Positions 53,107 to 64,000 of a stretch of DNA of 64,000 bases are shown one piece after another. The notes below the pieces were generated by a model. That model ran no database searches, had not been told where the DNA came from, and saw only the letters and a list, made by a program, of their open reading frames with translations. The stretch spans positions 38,211 through 102,210 of the forward strand of contig JALQPE010001685.1 in the NCBI GenBank assembly GCA_030407315.1, read 5' to 3'. Each line of letters starts with the position of its first letter. Position 1 is the first letter of the stretch. Source of the DNA: Asparagopsis taxiformis. Taxonomy: Eukaryota > Rhodophyta > Florideophyceae > Bonnemaisoniales > Bonnemaisoniaceae. Position numbers and translations under genes: made by a program.

Positions 53107-53232
53107 ATGGCTTGGGCCATACTCAATCTCACTGCCGGCGATGATTTCGAGTATGCACAGCAAGACTTAAGCGGACGCAGAAAGCTGTCCGGTCGACGCC
53201 GCAGGCTCCACTCCGCCATCATCACCGACTGA
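53107..53232 (+). CDS. Small basic conserved ORF (41 aa), element C
   Basis: It starts with ACCATGG and is nearly identical to 12904-13029. It ends 24 bp before the 38-bp palindrome and reads towards the exon-like array. There is no recognised domain; the C-terminal half is Arg/Lys-rich. Confidence 0.35.
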   Translation: MAWAILNLTAGDDFEYAQQDLSGRRKLSGRRRRLHSAIITD

Positions 53233-53255
53233 TATTCTTTGACCGACTTTGCTTT

Positions 53256-53293
53256 GTACGTGCGCGAATCTTGATCAAGATTCGCGCACGTAC
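53256..53293. repeat. 38-bp perfect palindrome, element C
   Basis: It is identical to 12843-12880. As RNA it would form a 19-bp hairpin with almost no loop; as DNA it could bind a dimer. Confidence 0.95.
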
Positions 53294-53419
53294 CTTCGTT
53301 CCATCCTCTACACTAAACAAAGCAAAGGCGGTCAAAGGGAAGCGTGGAGTTTGAGTCTGACTATTTCCGTTTATGCGATATTTTTCCTTGGAAGCCTGTT
53401 GACTCATGGTGTGTATTGA

Positions 53420-54345
53420 GCGGAGGATGGAAGAAGGTACGTGAAGTTATGAACGTATGCTGCGAGGGAAGGTTGGTTTAGAGTCTGACTGTTGTGGTTG
53501 ATTCCGATGTTTTGTAGATGATACAGGAATGTTGATGACGGAAGGTAAGTTTCACTGAGCACCAAGACTTGTTTTGCGAAGATATGGACTGCTGACTTTG
53601 ATTATTCATTGCAAGGTTTTTGGATCATGGTTTGTATTGTGTGTAGGATGGATGAGAGGTACATTCGCGAGTTCTCAGGGTATGTAGCAAGGGAAACGTT
53701 GCTTTTGAATCTGACTGTTGCGATTGATTCCGATGTTGCGTAGGTGATGGAGGAATAGTGATGACAGAAGGTAAGTCACATTGGGCGCCCAGACCGGTTG
53801 TGCGAAGATGCGGAATGCTGACTACTTTTCTTGGCTACACGATTACGTGACTTATGGTTTTTATTGTGTGCAGGATGGAACGGGTAAGGTAAGTGTGCGA
53901 GTTTTGAAAGTAAGCAGCGAGGGAATGTTGGTTTTGAGTCTGACTGTTGCTGTTGATCCAATATTCATTCATTGGAAGCCTATTGAGTCATGGTGTGTAT
54001 TGTGTGGAGCGAAGGTAAGTGTGCGAGTTTTGAAAGTAAGCAGCGAGGGAAGGTTGGTTTTGAGTCTGACTGTTGTGGTTGATTCCGATATTGTGTAGGT
54101 GATGCAGGAATGTTGATGACAGAAGGTAAGTTTCACTGAGCACCAAGACTTGTTTTGCGAAGATATGGACTGCTGACTATGATTATTATTCATTGCAAGG
54201 TTTTTGGATCATGGTTTGTATTGTGTGTAGGATGGATGAGAGGTAAGTAAGGGAGTTTCTAGGATATCTGTCGTGGTAAGCGTTGCTGTTGAATCTGACT
54301 GTTGTGGTTGATTCTGATGTTTTGTATGTGATGCAGGAGTGGTGA
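53420..54345 (+). repeat. Array of exon/intron-like units, element C
   Basis: Two block types alternate. One is (gtgatgcag)GAATGTTGATGACAGAAG and the other GATGGATGAGAG or close variants. Most are followed by a GTAAGT/GTACGT/GTACAT donor-like word (at about 53435, 53545, 53659, 53771, 53888, 54015, 54125, 54243). Acceptor-like ends TGTAG, CGTAG or TGCAG occur at about 53517, 53646, 53743, 53873, 54098, 54230 and 54336. Spacings are about 75-130 nt. Confidence 0.6.
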
Positions 54346-54689
54346 AGCAGGAACGGCAGGACTCAAGGACAGTGAAGAAGGGATCTAGGAAGATGGGGAA
54401 TGAAGCTGTGAGGTGTTTCTGGTATGTGTATATTTTCGGGCATACGATAGAAGTGAGAGTGGGTTTCAAGTGGTGTAAGATTTTGCTGACCATGTTCATG
54501 TTTGATGTCTTGATGATTTAATGGGCTGGGGTGGTGTCGAGGAAAGCGGGGATGGAATTGGGAAGGAGCGGATTTTTGTAATCTAGGTCGTGAGGGTTCT
54601 TGAAGTATGTGCGGATGGTGGTGCATGGCGTTCGGATGGTAGGGAGAACGCGATATTGAGGGAGATGGGTGATCGACGATATGCTGACA

Positions 54690-54835
54690 GGTATTTTGTA
54701 TTCTGGCTGGATACGTATTTCGTATTCTGGCTGGATACATATTCCGTATTCTGGCTGGATACGTATTTCCTATTCTAACCGGGTATTTATTTCCTATTCT
54801 GACCAGATATGTATTCCCTATTCTAGAGCGACGTA
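54690..54835 (-). repeat. 24-bp subterminal minisatellite, element C
   Basis: About five units of ATTCTGGCTGGATACGTATT type, the reverse complement of the array at 11276-11432. Confidence 0.85.
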
Positions 54836-54949
54836 TTGTATACGAGCAGTTTCCTAAATGAGAGAATAAAATACGGTCCGATATGGGCCCTGAATTTACC
54901 ATCCGCTGTAATTTATTCCCTCCCGGTTTTCGCTGATATATTGTATACT

Positions 54950-55082
54950 GGATGTCGGGTCCTAGTATTCCGCCATATGTATTAGAGAAAGTGGATGTCG
55001 GGTCCTAGTATTCCGCCATATGTACTAGAGAAAGTGGATGTCGGGCCCTAGTATTCCGCCATATGTACTAGAGAAAGTGGAC
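54950..55082 (-). repeat. 43-bp subterminal minisatellite, element C (3 units)
   Basis: Three units of the array that has eleven in element B, in the same position relative to the terminus. Confidence 0.9.
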
Positions 55083-55176
55083 GTCCGCATCCAAAAAATT
55101 TTTATTTTTTTTGGGACGCGGGCGTTCATTTGTTCTAGTAAATCTCGGGGCCGACTAGGACCCGTACTAGAGAGAC

Positions 55177-55207
55177 TGGACGTCCGCGTCCACTTCCGAA
55201 AACACAG
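55177..55207 (-). repeat. Left terminal inverted repeat of element C
   Basis: On the minus strand it reads CTGTGTTTTCGGAAGTGGAC and continues as the left end of element B. ACGT (55208-55211) follows. Confidence 0.88.
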
Positions 55208-58200
55208 ACGTAGTGAGTTATCCTCTTCCGGCTCAAACCGTATCATCAGTCTAACCAACCCGATGACGGGAACCAAGGAGAAAGAGAATCCGCAATGGCG
55301 GGAGGATGTATCCTTGGAGCACCTTCAACAACCACAGTTGAAGGAGAAAATTATAGCGATACTATCACAACATGAGTCCATGTGGGATGGGTCTCTTGGA
55401 GACATTAAAGCAACCGAGCATCGGATTGATATAGGCAAAGGAAGTCGACCACGTCGACAGCAACCATACCGAATGGGACCCTTGAGAAGGGAGCTAGTAA
55501 GTAAGGAGATCATCTCCATGCTAGAAAAAGGATTCATCGAGCCTTCAAACTCTGAATGGGCTAGCCCAGTGGTCCTAGTACCCAAGAAGGATGGTAAATT
55601 ACGCTTCTGCGTTGACTACCGACGTCTCAACGACATCACCATCTCGGATGCTTATCCGTTACCGCGCATGGACGATTGCATAGACTCCTTAGGAGATGCA
55701 CGCGTGTTCACCACGCTTGATTGCAACTCAGGCTATTGGCAAATTCCCGTTGCCTCCGAGGATCGGGATAAGACGGCCTTTACGTCGCACCTTGGAACAT
55801 ATCGATTTAAACGATTGCCCTTCGGGCTGAAGAATGCGCCCGCCACGTTCCAACGTGCTATCGATATTATCTTAAGCAGCGTACGCTGGCAAACTTGTCT
55901 CATCTATCTTGACGACGTCATCGTCTTCTCACGGAGTGAGGAAGAACACCTTCATCAGGTGGATCAGGTACTCACACTGTTGAGGAAGGCAGGGGTAACC
56001 CTAAAACTGGCCAAGTGCCACTTCTTCGAAGCGAAGGTAGATTACCTTGGACATGTGGTTATGCCAGGTAAGCTAGCGGTCGCCCAAACGGCAACGGACG
56101 CTATTGCGAAAGCAACTTTTCCGACCACACCTACGCAAATGCGTTCTTTCCTCGGGAGCTGCGGGGTCTTCCGCCGTTTCGTGAAGGGGTACGCGGATAT
56201 CTCCGACCCCCTCAACGCGATGTTGACTAAGGAAAACCTACCGAGTTTCGGTTCAATGCCTCCAACAGAGGAACAACGCCACGCGTTTGAACAACTCAAG
56301 GAATCCTTGGTGCAACCACCAATATTGGCTCTGCCAAGAGTGGGTAAACCCTACATCGTAGACACGGACGCTTCTGCGTATCAGATAGGGTGTGCGCTGT
56401 TGCAACAGCAGGATGACGACGACTATCGTCCTGTAGGATACTGGTCGCGGACCTTAACCAACCCCGAAAGGAGATATTCTCCGACAGAGCGCGAGTGTCT
56501 CGCTGTAGTATGGGCAGTCACTACCCTCAGACCATACCTTGAGCAAACAAAGTTTGTGGTACGATCCGATCATAACGCGTTGCGTTGGTTGATGAACATC
56601 ACCGACCCATCCGGGCGCCTTTGCCGTTGGCGACTCCGCCTTTCAGAGTTTGACTACACCATAGTCTATCGCCCCGGTAGGGTTCACCAAGTACCAGACG
56701 CGTTATCGCGTGTTGAAACAGAAGGGTTAGACCCACATCCGGTGGATGACGAAATTCCCACACTCTTCGCGTATGATCTTACCCAGGAAATACCTGTTAC
56801 AGAAGAGATGAACCCTTGGTTCTTTGATGTGCTCATCGCGCGGAATTACACTGACAAATCCCTAACGGGAATAAACCCAGCTGTCCTAACGACACACCCT
56901 CAGACAGAGGGTTTCGAACCGATAACACTCAACGAGTGGATTGAGGAGCAACGCTCTGATGACTTTTGTCAACAAGTATTGACAAGTCAGAAGTCGGACA
57001 CTGTCTTCTTCGAAGATGACAAAGGTGTCTTGCGACGTAAATCCACCCTTTACAATTCCCACCAAGTGGTGGTACCAAGAACACTCAGGCCCCGCCTGTT
57101 GAAGATGTGTCATCACGACGTACTCGCGGGTCACCCCGGACAAAACCGTATTTATGAGACTAGGCGTCTCTCGTATTATTGGCCTGCCATGGCCGCGGAT
57201 ATAACCGCTACGGTTGAACGTTGTCAGGCTTGCGCCAAGAACCGCCTCAAGTTGCGTAGACACGCAAACACATTGAAACTATTCCCAGCTTCAGCACCGC
57301 TGGAAGAAGTCTCTATAGACTTATTAGGCCCGTTGCCTAAAACAAAGAAGGGTAACCTTCACCTTTTAGTAATTACCTGTCGCTTCACGAAGCTTACTCA
57401 GGTTGTACCATTACGCAGTATCACTGCTTACCATGTGGCTGTTGCCTTTTGCACCCACTGGGTTTTCAAGTACGGTCCCCCTAGGACGTTGCTTTCCGAT
57501 AATGGACCTCAGTTTGCTTCCAAACTTTTTCAGGCTGTTTGCCTGCAACTTGGAACAAAGAACTTGTTCACAACAACCTACCACCCTCAGACCAACGGTC
57601 AGGTAGAACGGTATAACCGTACGTTGTTGAACATGTTACGCAACTACGTAAATGAGAACCAGAATGACTGGGATGTATACGCACCAGCGTTGACTTACGC
57701 GTATAATACGCACGTGCATCGCACGACAGGGACGACACCCTTTGACCTTATCCTAAGTCGACCCCCACCACCTTACTCCCTTCATCACTCGACGAGATCA
57801 CGGCAAAAACCGGACGCTTTCTTGAAACAGGATTTCCTGCAACGGATTGCTCACGCGATTGAGAAGTCTGGTCAACGGCTACAAGCCACGCAAGCGCGTT
57901 ATAAACGGGACTTTGACCGAAGGATCCGGAAGACCAAACGACTCCTTCAGGAGGGTGACTACGTCTACCTTGACAACCCCGAAGTACGGGAACGAAACAA
58001 GTTGACGCCACTGGCGCAAGGACCTTTTAAGGTTGCTAAAGCCGGTAGGCGTACCGTCCATATTGAACGTGATGGACTTGTCGAACAAGTTAGCCACGAC
58101 CGCGTGACGTATGCGCCACAACCTGAACAGGAAATACCGCACTTACGGTTAACTTCTAACGGAGCACCCGTACCTGCGGCAAGAACCGACGATCAAGCCG

Positions 58201-58982
58201 CCAACACGGTGCCGACTATGGCGGAAGAACGACTACGTCGCGAGACATCAGGTCCGCAGCGCGTACCTCTTCACACCGGACAACCCCCAGGTCACCCTGT
58301 AACCAAGCCTTTGTCATCCCGCTCCGCGGTTGAAGGTAATTCCGTAACTAACACACCGAGTATCGGTCCGAGACGAACCGTCTTTGGGGAGGGGGCCCAG
58401 GCTGACATACGTCGTAATAACAATGCTGCTTTACAGCCAATGCCCACTCAAATTGACCTCGCCGAGGATGAAACTCTTGACACAATGCAGGAACCTGCTT
58501 CCCAAGACGCCAACAAGACGTTCTCCCGGCTTCGCCGATCAACCCATAAGGCACCAACCGGAACAAGTCTGAAGAAGAATAGTCGCTCTCGTCGACAAAC
58601 AAGAATAAGCCGACCACACGGCATGGAAATATCCCAAGAAGCCACTTCGGCTGAGCCGATAAACCCTGCGGGTGACACGGCCAACACCGGAAGCAGACGA
58701 CGCTCGTCGAGCCAAGAGGTTATACCCGAACCGGGAACTGTCTCCCACAACCTGGGACCACCTGAGGAACAGGAATTCGCCATAGACGACTTGATCGATT
58801 ATGTCGTCGACGACGATCAGGAGGAATGGTTCCTCGTGAAGTGGTACGGGTATCGTGACCCTACGTGGACGCAACGGCACAACGTGCCAGACGAGCAAAT
58901 ATCTCGGTACTTCCGGAAAGTTGACCGCCAAGCGGGTAAGAAAACGTCTAAACGACGAACGGCCAAAAGGCGTGGTAAGTAG
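55208..58982 (+). CDS. Gypsy 3 pol: RT-RNase H-integrase-chromodomain (5' truncated)
   Basis: The reading frame is open upstream to 55038 through the element C terminus, but that part is not pol. Genuine pol begins at about 55212 and reaches the pre-RT motif 'ATEHRIDIG' at about 55410. RT has 'IYLDDVIVFS' (about 55911). RNase H has 'IVDTDASAYQIGCALLQ', 'TERECLAVVWAV' and 'RSDHNALRW'. Integrase has 'HHDVLAGHPG', 'CQACAKNR', 'VSIDLLGPLP', 'LLSDNGPQF' and 'HPQTNGQVER'. The chromodomain is at about 58760-58930 ('WFLVKWYGYRDPTW'). All catalytic residues are present and the frame is unbroken for about 1255 codons, so this part looks young. It lacks its own start and the protease. Confidence 0.92.
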
Positions 58983-59313
58983 AACGGCAGAGCTGCCCCA
59001 CAGCGAAGCTGTTGTACGCAAGAGCGTCAGTAGGAACGGCTAGTGATCGCGGCGTCACCGCTAATGACCACAAGGTTGAGCCGGTAAGACCCCACGAACA
59101 GCACCCGTCGGGTTGGCCAAATAACAAAAACCGCGAGCGGTAGAAATATGAAGCCAATCGGCGGACGAAAAAATCCATAAAAACAACAAAAACATTCCAA
59201 ATTTTAATGGGAGACATGACAAAGCCGCACACGGCGCATGGATGAACGATCTAACATGAGAGTGAAACGCAAATGCGTATAAGAAGGTAAACCCGGTTAC
59301 GGAAGTAAGACGT
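58983..59313. other. Gap between gypsy 3 pol and the antisense ORF
   Basis: Non-coding region between two convergent stop codons. No feature is recognised. Confidence 0.5.
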
Positions 59314-62300
59314 CTAACGTCGGAAGTTGTCGGAGGGACGGGGGCGCTGATGCGAAGGGTAGGAAGAGGTTGGCCTCAATGACCGGTTGGTCGGATGTTG
59401 AGCCGTAGAACGACGAGTGTCGCGACGACGAATGCGTCCAGCATCCCGACGGGAAGTGGTTAAACGAGCCGGTGGGCGATGATGAGGCACAGCAGGGACT
59501 GAAGGAACCGATACCGTCGGAGAATTAGTGACCACCTCATCGGACATATCCGGAGACTCCTCCCTCACGGGATCCCGTGATTCGATGCGCTGAAGCAACG
59601 GCGGAGTCGTGTTAACTGGAGAAGCGCGCCGGGGGCGGACATTTCGACCATCGTCGCGCTCAGCGGGAGAACGATCCCGACGACGACCGGATATCCCTCC
59701 CCGAGGTTGAATACTAGCTGGAGTCTCCAGGGCGTGTGTCGTATCCCTACCCCGCTCATGCGGTATGCGCCTACGCGCTAAGCGCAATTCTTCCTCAAGC
59801 TCTCGGACTCTTGTCACTAGTTCATCGAACGTCTTCTGCCTCGCAGTTAAGTCCTTTTCCAATTTTGACACCTTCTCTTCCGCTAAGCGGCGACCTGTAC
59901 GCTCTGCGCGATAGCGCGTTACTGCAGCATCCCGTCGCTCGCGACTTTCCTTGTACCGAGTACCCAACGTGACACACGTTAACGCCAAAGTATCCAACGC
60001 ATTGCGAACGGGGTAACCGTCATCCCGTGGATGAAACACCGACGAAAGTTGGCCATCACCAAGACTATCCGCCAATTGGCGCACATTCGTAACTGATAAT
60101 AACTGCGCCGCAGACAAACTGGATTCAAGAACATCCGCGCGAGCGGTAGCACGACCGACCGTACCGTCATCCTCGAGTGACTGACCGGATTGACGGTCTG
60201 GTGACAGAAACGGCGCTGCCATAGAAGCCGGAAGACCCGGACGGGTAGAGCGAGAAAGATCCAGTGGGGCTGGTGGAGGGACAACTGCCGGGGGTTCCAT
60301 CGCTTCGTAAGAAGCTGGCTCTACAGGAGCAGTTGGATGAGGAGAGACGCCGGAATCGGCTGGACGATAATGACCAGCAGGTGTCGAACGCCCAGGGCGT
60401 GGAACGTGCATCTCCCGTTCGGGTTTGTACATGTAGTCCTCCAAATCTCCGTCGGAGTAACTTGGCGGGTCGACCGTAAGATAGCCGTCCTCGGCAAATT
60501 CACCGTCCCGACGAAACGGAGGAGTCTCAACCACAGTCCCGTCCCGGGTAGTATACGCCGCGGCCTTCGCCGGTTTGAAGGGCAAACTCGGATGCGAGTA
60601 AAGGAAGATCTTCTCGGGCGCAACGCCTTCGATTGTACAAGCAATCTCCTCTATACCATCGGTGGTCTTGTAAGAAGCCTCGAGGAGGTCGATGATAACC
60701 TTCACATCTACGCTACGCGTCTTCGGTACAACCGGTGATAACGGCATCTCATGGAATGTCTTCCACGTCGTGATAGCCGACTCTGCCAAGTGTTTGGCCA
60801 ATACCGGGAGGAACCCTCTAGTCTCTACGAGACGAGCCAATTCCAAACCAATCATGAGCTCTCGCTCTAACAGGACATAGTCCAAAAACCGAGGCTTCAC
60901 CCAAGGACGGGGATCCGCCTCTACCACACTGTGGAAATACAGCATCGCTGGTGTATCCCCAATGGGCAAACACAAGGGCGGTGAGTTCTCGCCTTCCCAT
61001 CGGGAATCTTCCAACGTCGAATTCAGCTCTGCTGTAGGTACCACCAAGTTCGCAGTGCGATGGTCTATGCTCCGATTAGCTCGGTAACCGAACACTCGGT
61101 AGTCAAGTGACGACACTTGCAAACCGGTAGTCCGGGTTAGGTGACGCGCGTGTACACGCATGTGATGTTCCAACATACCGGTATCCGGGCGGGGCGGATA
61201 CGCAAACCATCTTGACCTAACGATAGGTAAGTCGGGACGCTCCCTTGATCCGAGTGTGACTCGAACAATCGACGGTTCATCCGCTCAACGTACAAGGCAT
61301 CGCCTGGGTGGAGAAGAAAGGTGCGGTCGCACAGCAACGTGTGTGGTACACGGAAATGTCGCATCGGCCGACACGACGGCAATTGGGCATAAGCCGACCA
61401 GCTGTTATGCAGCGCATGGGTATCACGGTGTTTAACACCTGCCATGAGACGGAGGTCTCGACGTAAGTCGGTAACGTCCTCGCTTAAAAACTCCCGTAGG
61501 GGCAGGCGCGCAAAAGGGTAATACTCCCACGGAGCTCTCAAATACCTTGAAAAAGGCAACTCATGTGAGTCAAAGACCATGAGCTCCGAAGCATTCGAAG
61601 GATAAAATTCGCCTTCGCGACGCCAATCGGCGGAAGGAGCCGGAACCCGCTTGGGCGATGAATAAGTCGGCGCAGCCGTAACAGCAGGAGCTGGTTTTTG
61701 GTACGGATCTACCAACTGACCTTGTCTTCCTTGCGGTTGCACCGTCTCATATCCACCGGACCCATACGCGGCTCGCGTCGAATTGCTGGCAACCAGCCCG
61801 CGACCCGCTTCTTCTTCGGCCGCCTTGCGGTTTCGCGCATCGATGATGAATTGCCGATTACGGCTGTATAAGTCCTCATAAGGATTCTTGGACTTAACCG
61901 GCTCAGCCGTAATGGGATTCTGTGTGGACGAGCGAGGTTTCGCATAAGGATCCGGATACTCCGATGGACGGGGAACGATGGAACGGCCTGTGACAGCAGG
62001 AGCGGCAGAAGTCGCGTGGGTCGAACTGGGCTGCGAAGCCGCAGCAGCGTCAACGATAATTTCTGCCGGTTCCGGCGTGCGGCGCGAAGGCTGGGGAGTC
62101 CCTTGCTTGTCCGATGGCGGTGAACGCGGGGTATCCCGTTGAACTTCAACTTCTTCTACCTCAGGATGAGGGTCGCTTGGGGCGGAACTACCGAAGGCAG
62201 CACAACCGGTTTACCGGGATTGTCTTTACGAGGCGTAACCTCAGGTGAGGGACTCGGCGGATGGTGAGCGGCCGAAGGTGTCTTCGCCTGTTCTGACCAG

Positions 62301-62517
62301 TCCCTGTAGAGGGTTTAGCCTGCGAACCGGAATCCGGTGGTTGAGAAGAAGAAGCTGGAACGCCAGCAGCGGAAGCGGAAGGGTTAGTTGTCGGCGTCGC
62401 CGGGGTTGGAGTCGAAGGTGCGCGCGACGCCTGATGGCGGGTGGTTTGACGGCGGGAAGCCGCCCGCGTAGAACGTGTTGGCATGTTGCCTGTCGGGCTG
62501 TTAATGCGATCGACCAT
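59314..62517 (-). pseudogene. Antisense ORF of gypsy 3: coiled-coil protein, frameshifted
   Basis: The ATG at 62517 starts 'MVDRINSPTGNMPTRSTRAA', then a Ser/Thr/Pro-rich region. Frame changes near 62190, 61720 and 61150 break it into four open parts; the last (59314-61176) is 620 codons. That part ends with a coiled coil ('RLAEEKVSKLEKDLTARQK', 'RVRELEEELRLARRR') and an Arg-rich tail. The order of disordered Ser/Thr region, coiled coil and basic tail, and the position between pol and the 3' LTR on the opposite strand, match gypsy 2. Function is unknown; a nucleic-acid-binding regulator or structural protein is possible. Confidence 0.65.
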
Positions 62518-62991
62518 GCTGAGTAACAGCAGTCCTTAAATACTCCACTGGAGTCAGAAGCAACGCAACAGACAAGTCGTACGGTCGCCACAGGCGTGAG
62601 GTCTTTCTTGAATCCCGAAGGGACGCCGCGGAAGACGCAAGGCGGGTATTACCCTTAACGCAAGAAAAATCGCGTATCACGCGCGCAAACCTCAGCGAGG
62701 CACAAGACTTGAATCGCCAGGCGAGATCGCTTCGCAAACCGGCAGGACCGGAGGGAGAACAAGTTGGACAACACGGCAAAGCCGGTGAAAGGACGCAAAC
62801 CTGAAAGGTCGTTACTCAGATGATGAGCGACGCTCGGGAGTGGAACCGTGTGCACGGGTAAATATCAGTCAAATTTTGGCGGTCAAAATTTTTATCCGGT
62901 TGGCCGGCCACGGCGGTGGAAATAATTTGGGAATTTAAAATCAGTAGATTTTTGGAATTGTCGGGACGACAATTGGCTTAGGAGGGGGCGA
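62518..62991 (+). other. Gypsy 3 pre-LTR region with polypurine tract
   Basis: Upstream region of the antisense ORF. The purine-rich AGGAGGGGGCGA at 62980-62991 directly precedes TGTCATACC, the putative LTR start. No gene is recognised. Confidence 0.5.
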
Positions 62992-63608
62992 TGTCATACC
63001 ACGCGGTGGTCTGCCCTGGTAGGGTCGTGTCAACATCCTATTGGATGACCCCGGGTCGGGACTGACCAATAGAAACAGCCTCGCTGTATCTCGCCCAAGT
63101 CAAGGGAATGGACCCACTGGACAATTAAAGACCCACAAGGGGCAAATTTTAACTAAGCTGACTCAGCTAACTTTACACTGTAACACTAACAGTTGGTGAT
63201 CTCGCGGGCTTCCGCAGTCGCCATAATCAGGGATCTGATTGGTGCACATAAGGATATTTATTCCTAACTGTCTACCTACCCTAACTGTTTACAGTAACTT
63301 AGACTAGTATAAAACGCCTCTGGATTAGCCAGAGTGCTTACCTTTTAGAGGTAACGTAAACTCACGTGGAATTTACGACTCCACTGAACAGTGTTTGCAT
63401 TGCTCTATTCCATCCTTCCAGGACGAATTAGCTTTAGCTATACAGCTCGACGGGTTACGTCTTTTCGCTCCATCAATACGCACTTCGTGCGTGGGCACCC
63501 CCAACCTTCACCCGCATTACCGGAAGACCTTTCGTGGTATACACGCCATTGGCGGTTTGACGCAAGATTCGCTTGCTCTAACCACGCTACCGAGCTCGGA
63601 CACCTGTA
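62992..63608 (+). repeat. Putative 3' LTR of gypsy 3
   Basis: It starts TGTCATACC after a polypurine tract and is proposed to end CACCTGTA at 63608, matching the TG...TA end type of gypsy 2. It contains a TATA box. The partner LTR is not in the window, so the right boundary is a guess. Confidence 0.5.
63308..63314 (+). promoter_or_regulatory. TATA box in the gypsy 3 LTR
   Basis: The sequence TATAAAA lies in the middle of the putative LTR, followed by a small CTCTGG/CCAGAG inverted repeat. This is the expected site of the retroelement promoter. Confidence 0.55.
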
Positions 63609-64000
63609 GGGTGGTTTTGCCGCTTTGCGGATTTTCTACCTACTACAGTATCTGCCTGGTGACCGCGTCGCCGCTCGGAATTTAACCCCGAACGACGCGC
63701 CCGTCGTGTACGCAATCCGAAAGTGGAGGGATACCCGTCGCCTCGTGCTAACCCGCGGACTCGCCGTGCCGCGAACGCGTCATGGGACGCGCCCCGCCAC
63801 GACCCGAACCCACGCTTCCCGTCGCGCCATGCGTCGCATCTGCGCGTACCCGCTCTCCGACTACGCGTCGCGCCAGTCGACTCCCTTTCGTCAACGAACC
63901 CGCAGGGAGAACGCTGCATGAATTTGACGACGTCATTTAACGCCGAGCCCATACGGTGAGCGCGTTCGATAGTTTCCTGAACCCGACGAACAGTCTCCCT
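63609..64000 (+). other. Flank with possible retroelement remnant
   Basis: Around 63640-63700 the plus strand reads 'YLLQYLPGDRVAARN', resembling 'YLKLYLPGDRVGVRES' at about 35395-35440 inside gypsy 2. This suggests the tail of another element of that kind. No full gene is visible before the window ends. Confidence 0.25.

Larger units (their letters stand above)
44718..55207 (-). mobile_element. Giant Plavaka-like transposon, element C (inverted, truncated, rearranged)
   Basis: Read from 55207 leftward it follows element B: terminal repeat, minisatellites, exon-like array, palindrome, small ORF, transposase and 761-aa gene. Beyond a hairpin repeat at about 46936-47016 the methyltransferase segment is in the opposite orientation to that in B. 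The element is cut at 44718 by gypsy 2. The terminus at 55207 interrupts gypsy 3 pol. Confidence 0.85.
55208..63608 (+). mobile_element. Ty3/gypsy chromodomain retrotransposon 3 (5' part removed by element C)
   Basis: Contains RT-RNase H, integrase, chromodomain, an antisense ORF region and a putative 3' LTR. Gag and protease are missing: they should lie on the far side of element C but were lost or separated by the rearrangements. Codon use is less GC-rich than in gypsy 1 and 2, so it is a different family. Confidence 0.88.

Noticed and set aside
55038..55207. N-terminal extension of gypsy 3 pol
   Set aside because: This part is the element C minisatellite and terminal repeat that happens to be open in the pol frame.
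1..64000. tRNA and rRNA genes
   Set aside because: No cloverleaf-like B-box pattern with matching arms or rRNA core sequence was noticed on either strand; a covariance-model search would be needed to exclude them fully.

Overview
The window looks like repeat-rich nuclear DNA from an intron-poor eukaryote. There are no bacterial operons, ribosome-binding sites or tRNA genes that I can see. It holds chromodomain Ty3/gypsy retrotransposons, a Plavaka-like (CACTA-related) DNA transposase, very long intronless genes and a SET domain. GC is mixed, and the retroelements are GC-richer than the DNA transposon. Plavaka-type transposases are best known from basidiomycete fungi. A compact, retroelement-filled genome would equally fit a red alga or an oomycete, and I cannot decide between them.

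The main content is three copies of one giant DNA transposon, nested among three gypsy elements. Element A (1-6084, +) is a right-end fragment cut by the window edge. Element B (about 10550-33030, +, 22.5 kb) is complete, with 31-bp terminal inverted repeats. Element C (44718-55207, inverted) is truncated and carries an internal inversion. In B the order is: left inverted repeat; two minisatellites; an exon/intron-like repeat array with a small ORF (-); a Plavaka-like transposase (+); a convergent coiled-coil protein of 761 aa (-); an intact DNA methyltransferase-SET fusion (+); an intact ParB-like/2-oxoglutarate dioxygenase fusion (+); a G-rich right arm; right inverted repeat. A repeat of roughly 500 bp with a 34-nt hairpin and a 14-bp palindrome sits in nearly every gap between genes.

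The gypsy elements are gypsy 1 (6085-about 10546, -: gag, protease and the start of the RT linker, cut by element A), gypsy 2 (33034-44717, -, both 566-bp LTRs) and gypsy 3 (55208-63608, +, truncated at its 5' side by element C, with a putative 3' LTR). Gypsy 2 and gypsy 3 both carry an extra antisense coiled-coil ORF between pol and the 3' LTR. Gypsy 1 and 2 both show a -1 frameshift signal at the end of gag.

Functional reading (inference): the giant element carries its own chromatin and DNA-modification kit. One protein joins an amino-methyltransferase that would write a DNA mark to a SET domain that would write a histone mark. A second joins a ParB-like domain to an oxygenase that could modify or erase a base mark. 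Such a kit could control the element's silencing or timing of transposition. In B these two genes are intact while the transposase and the 761-aa gene each carry a single-base deletion. In C the 761-aa gene is intact while the transposase and methyltransferase are broken. No copy here is fully autonomous.
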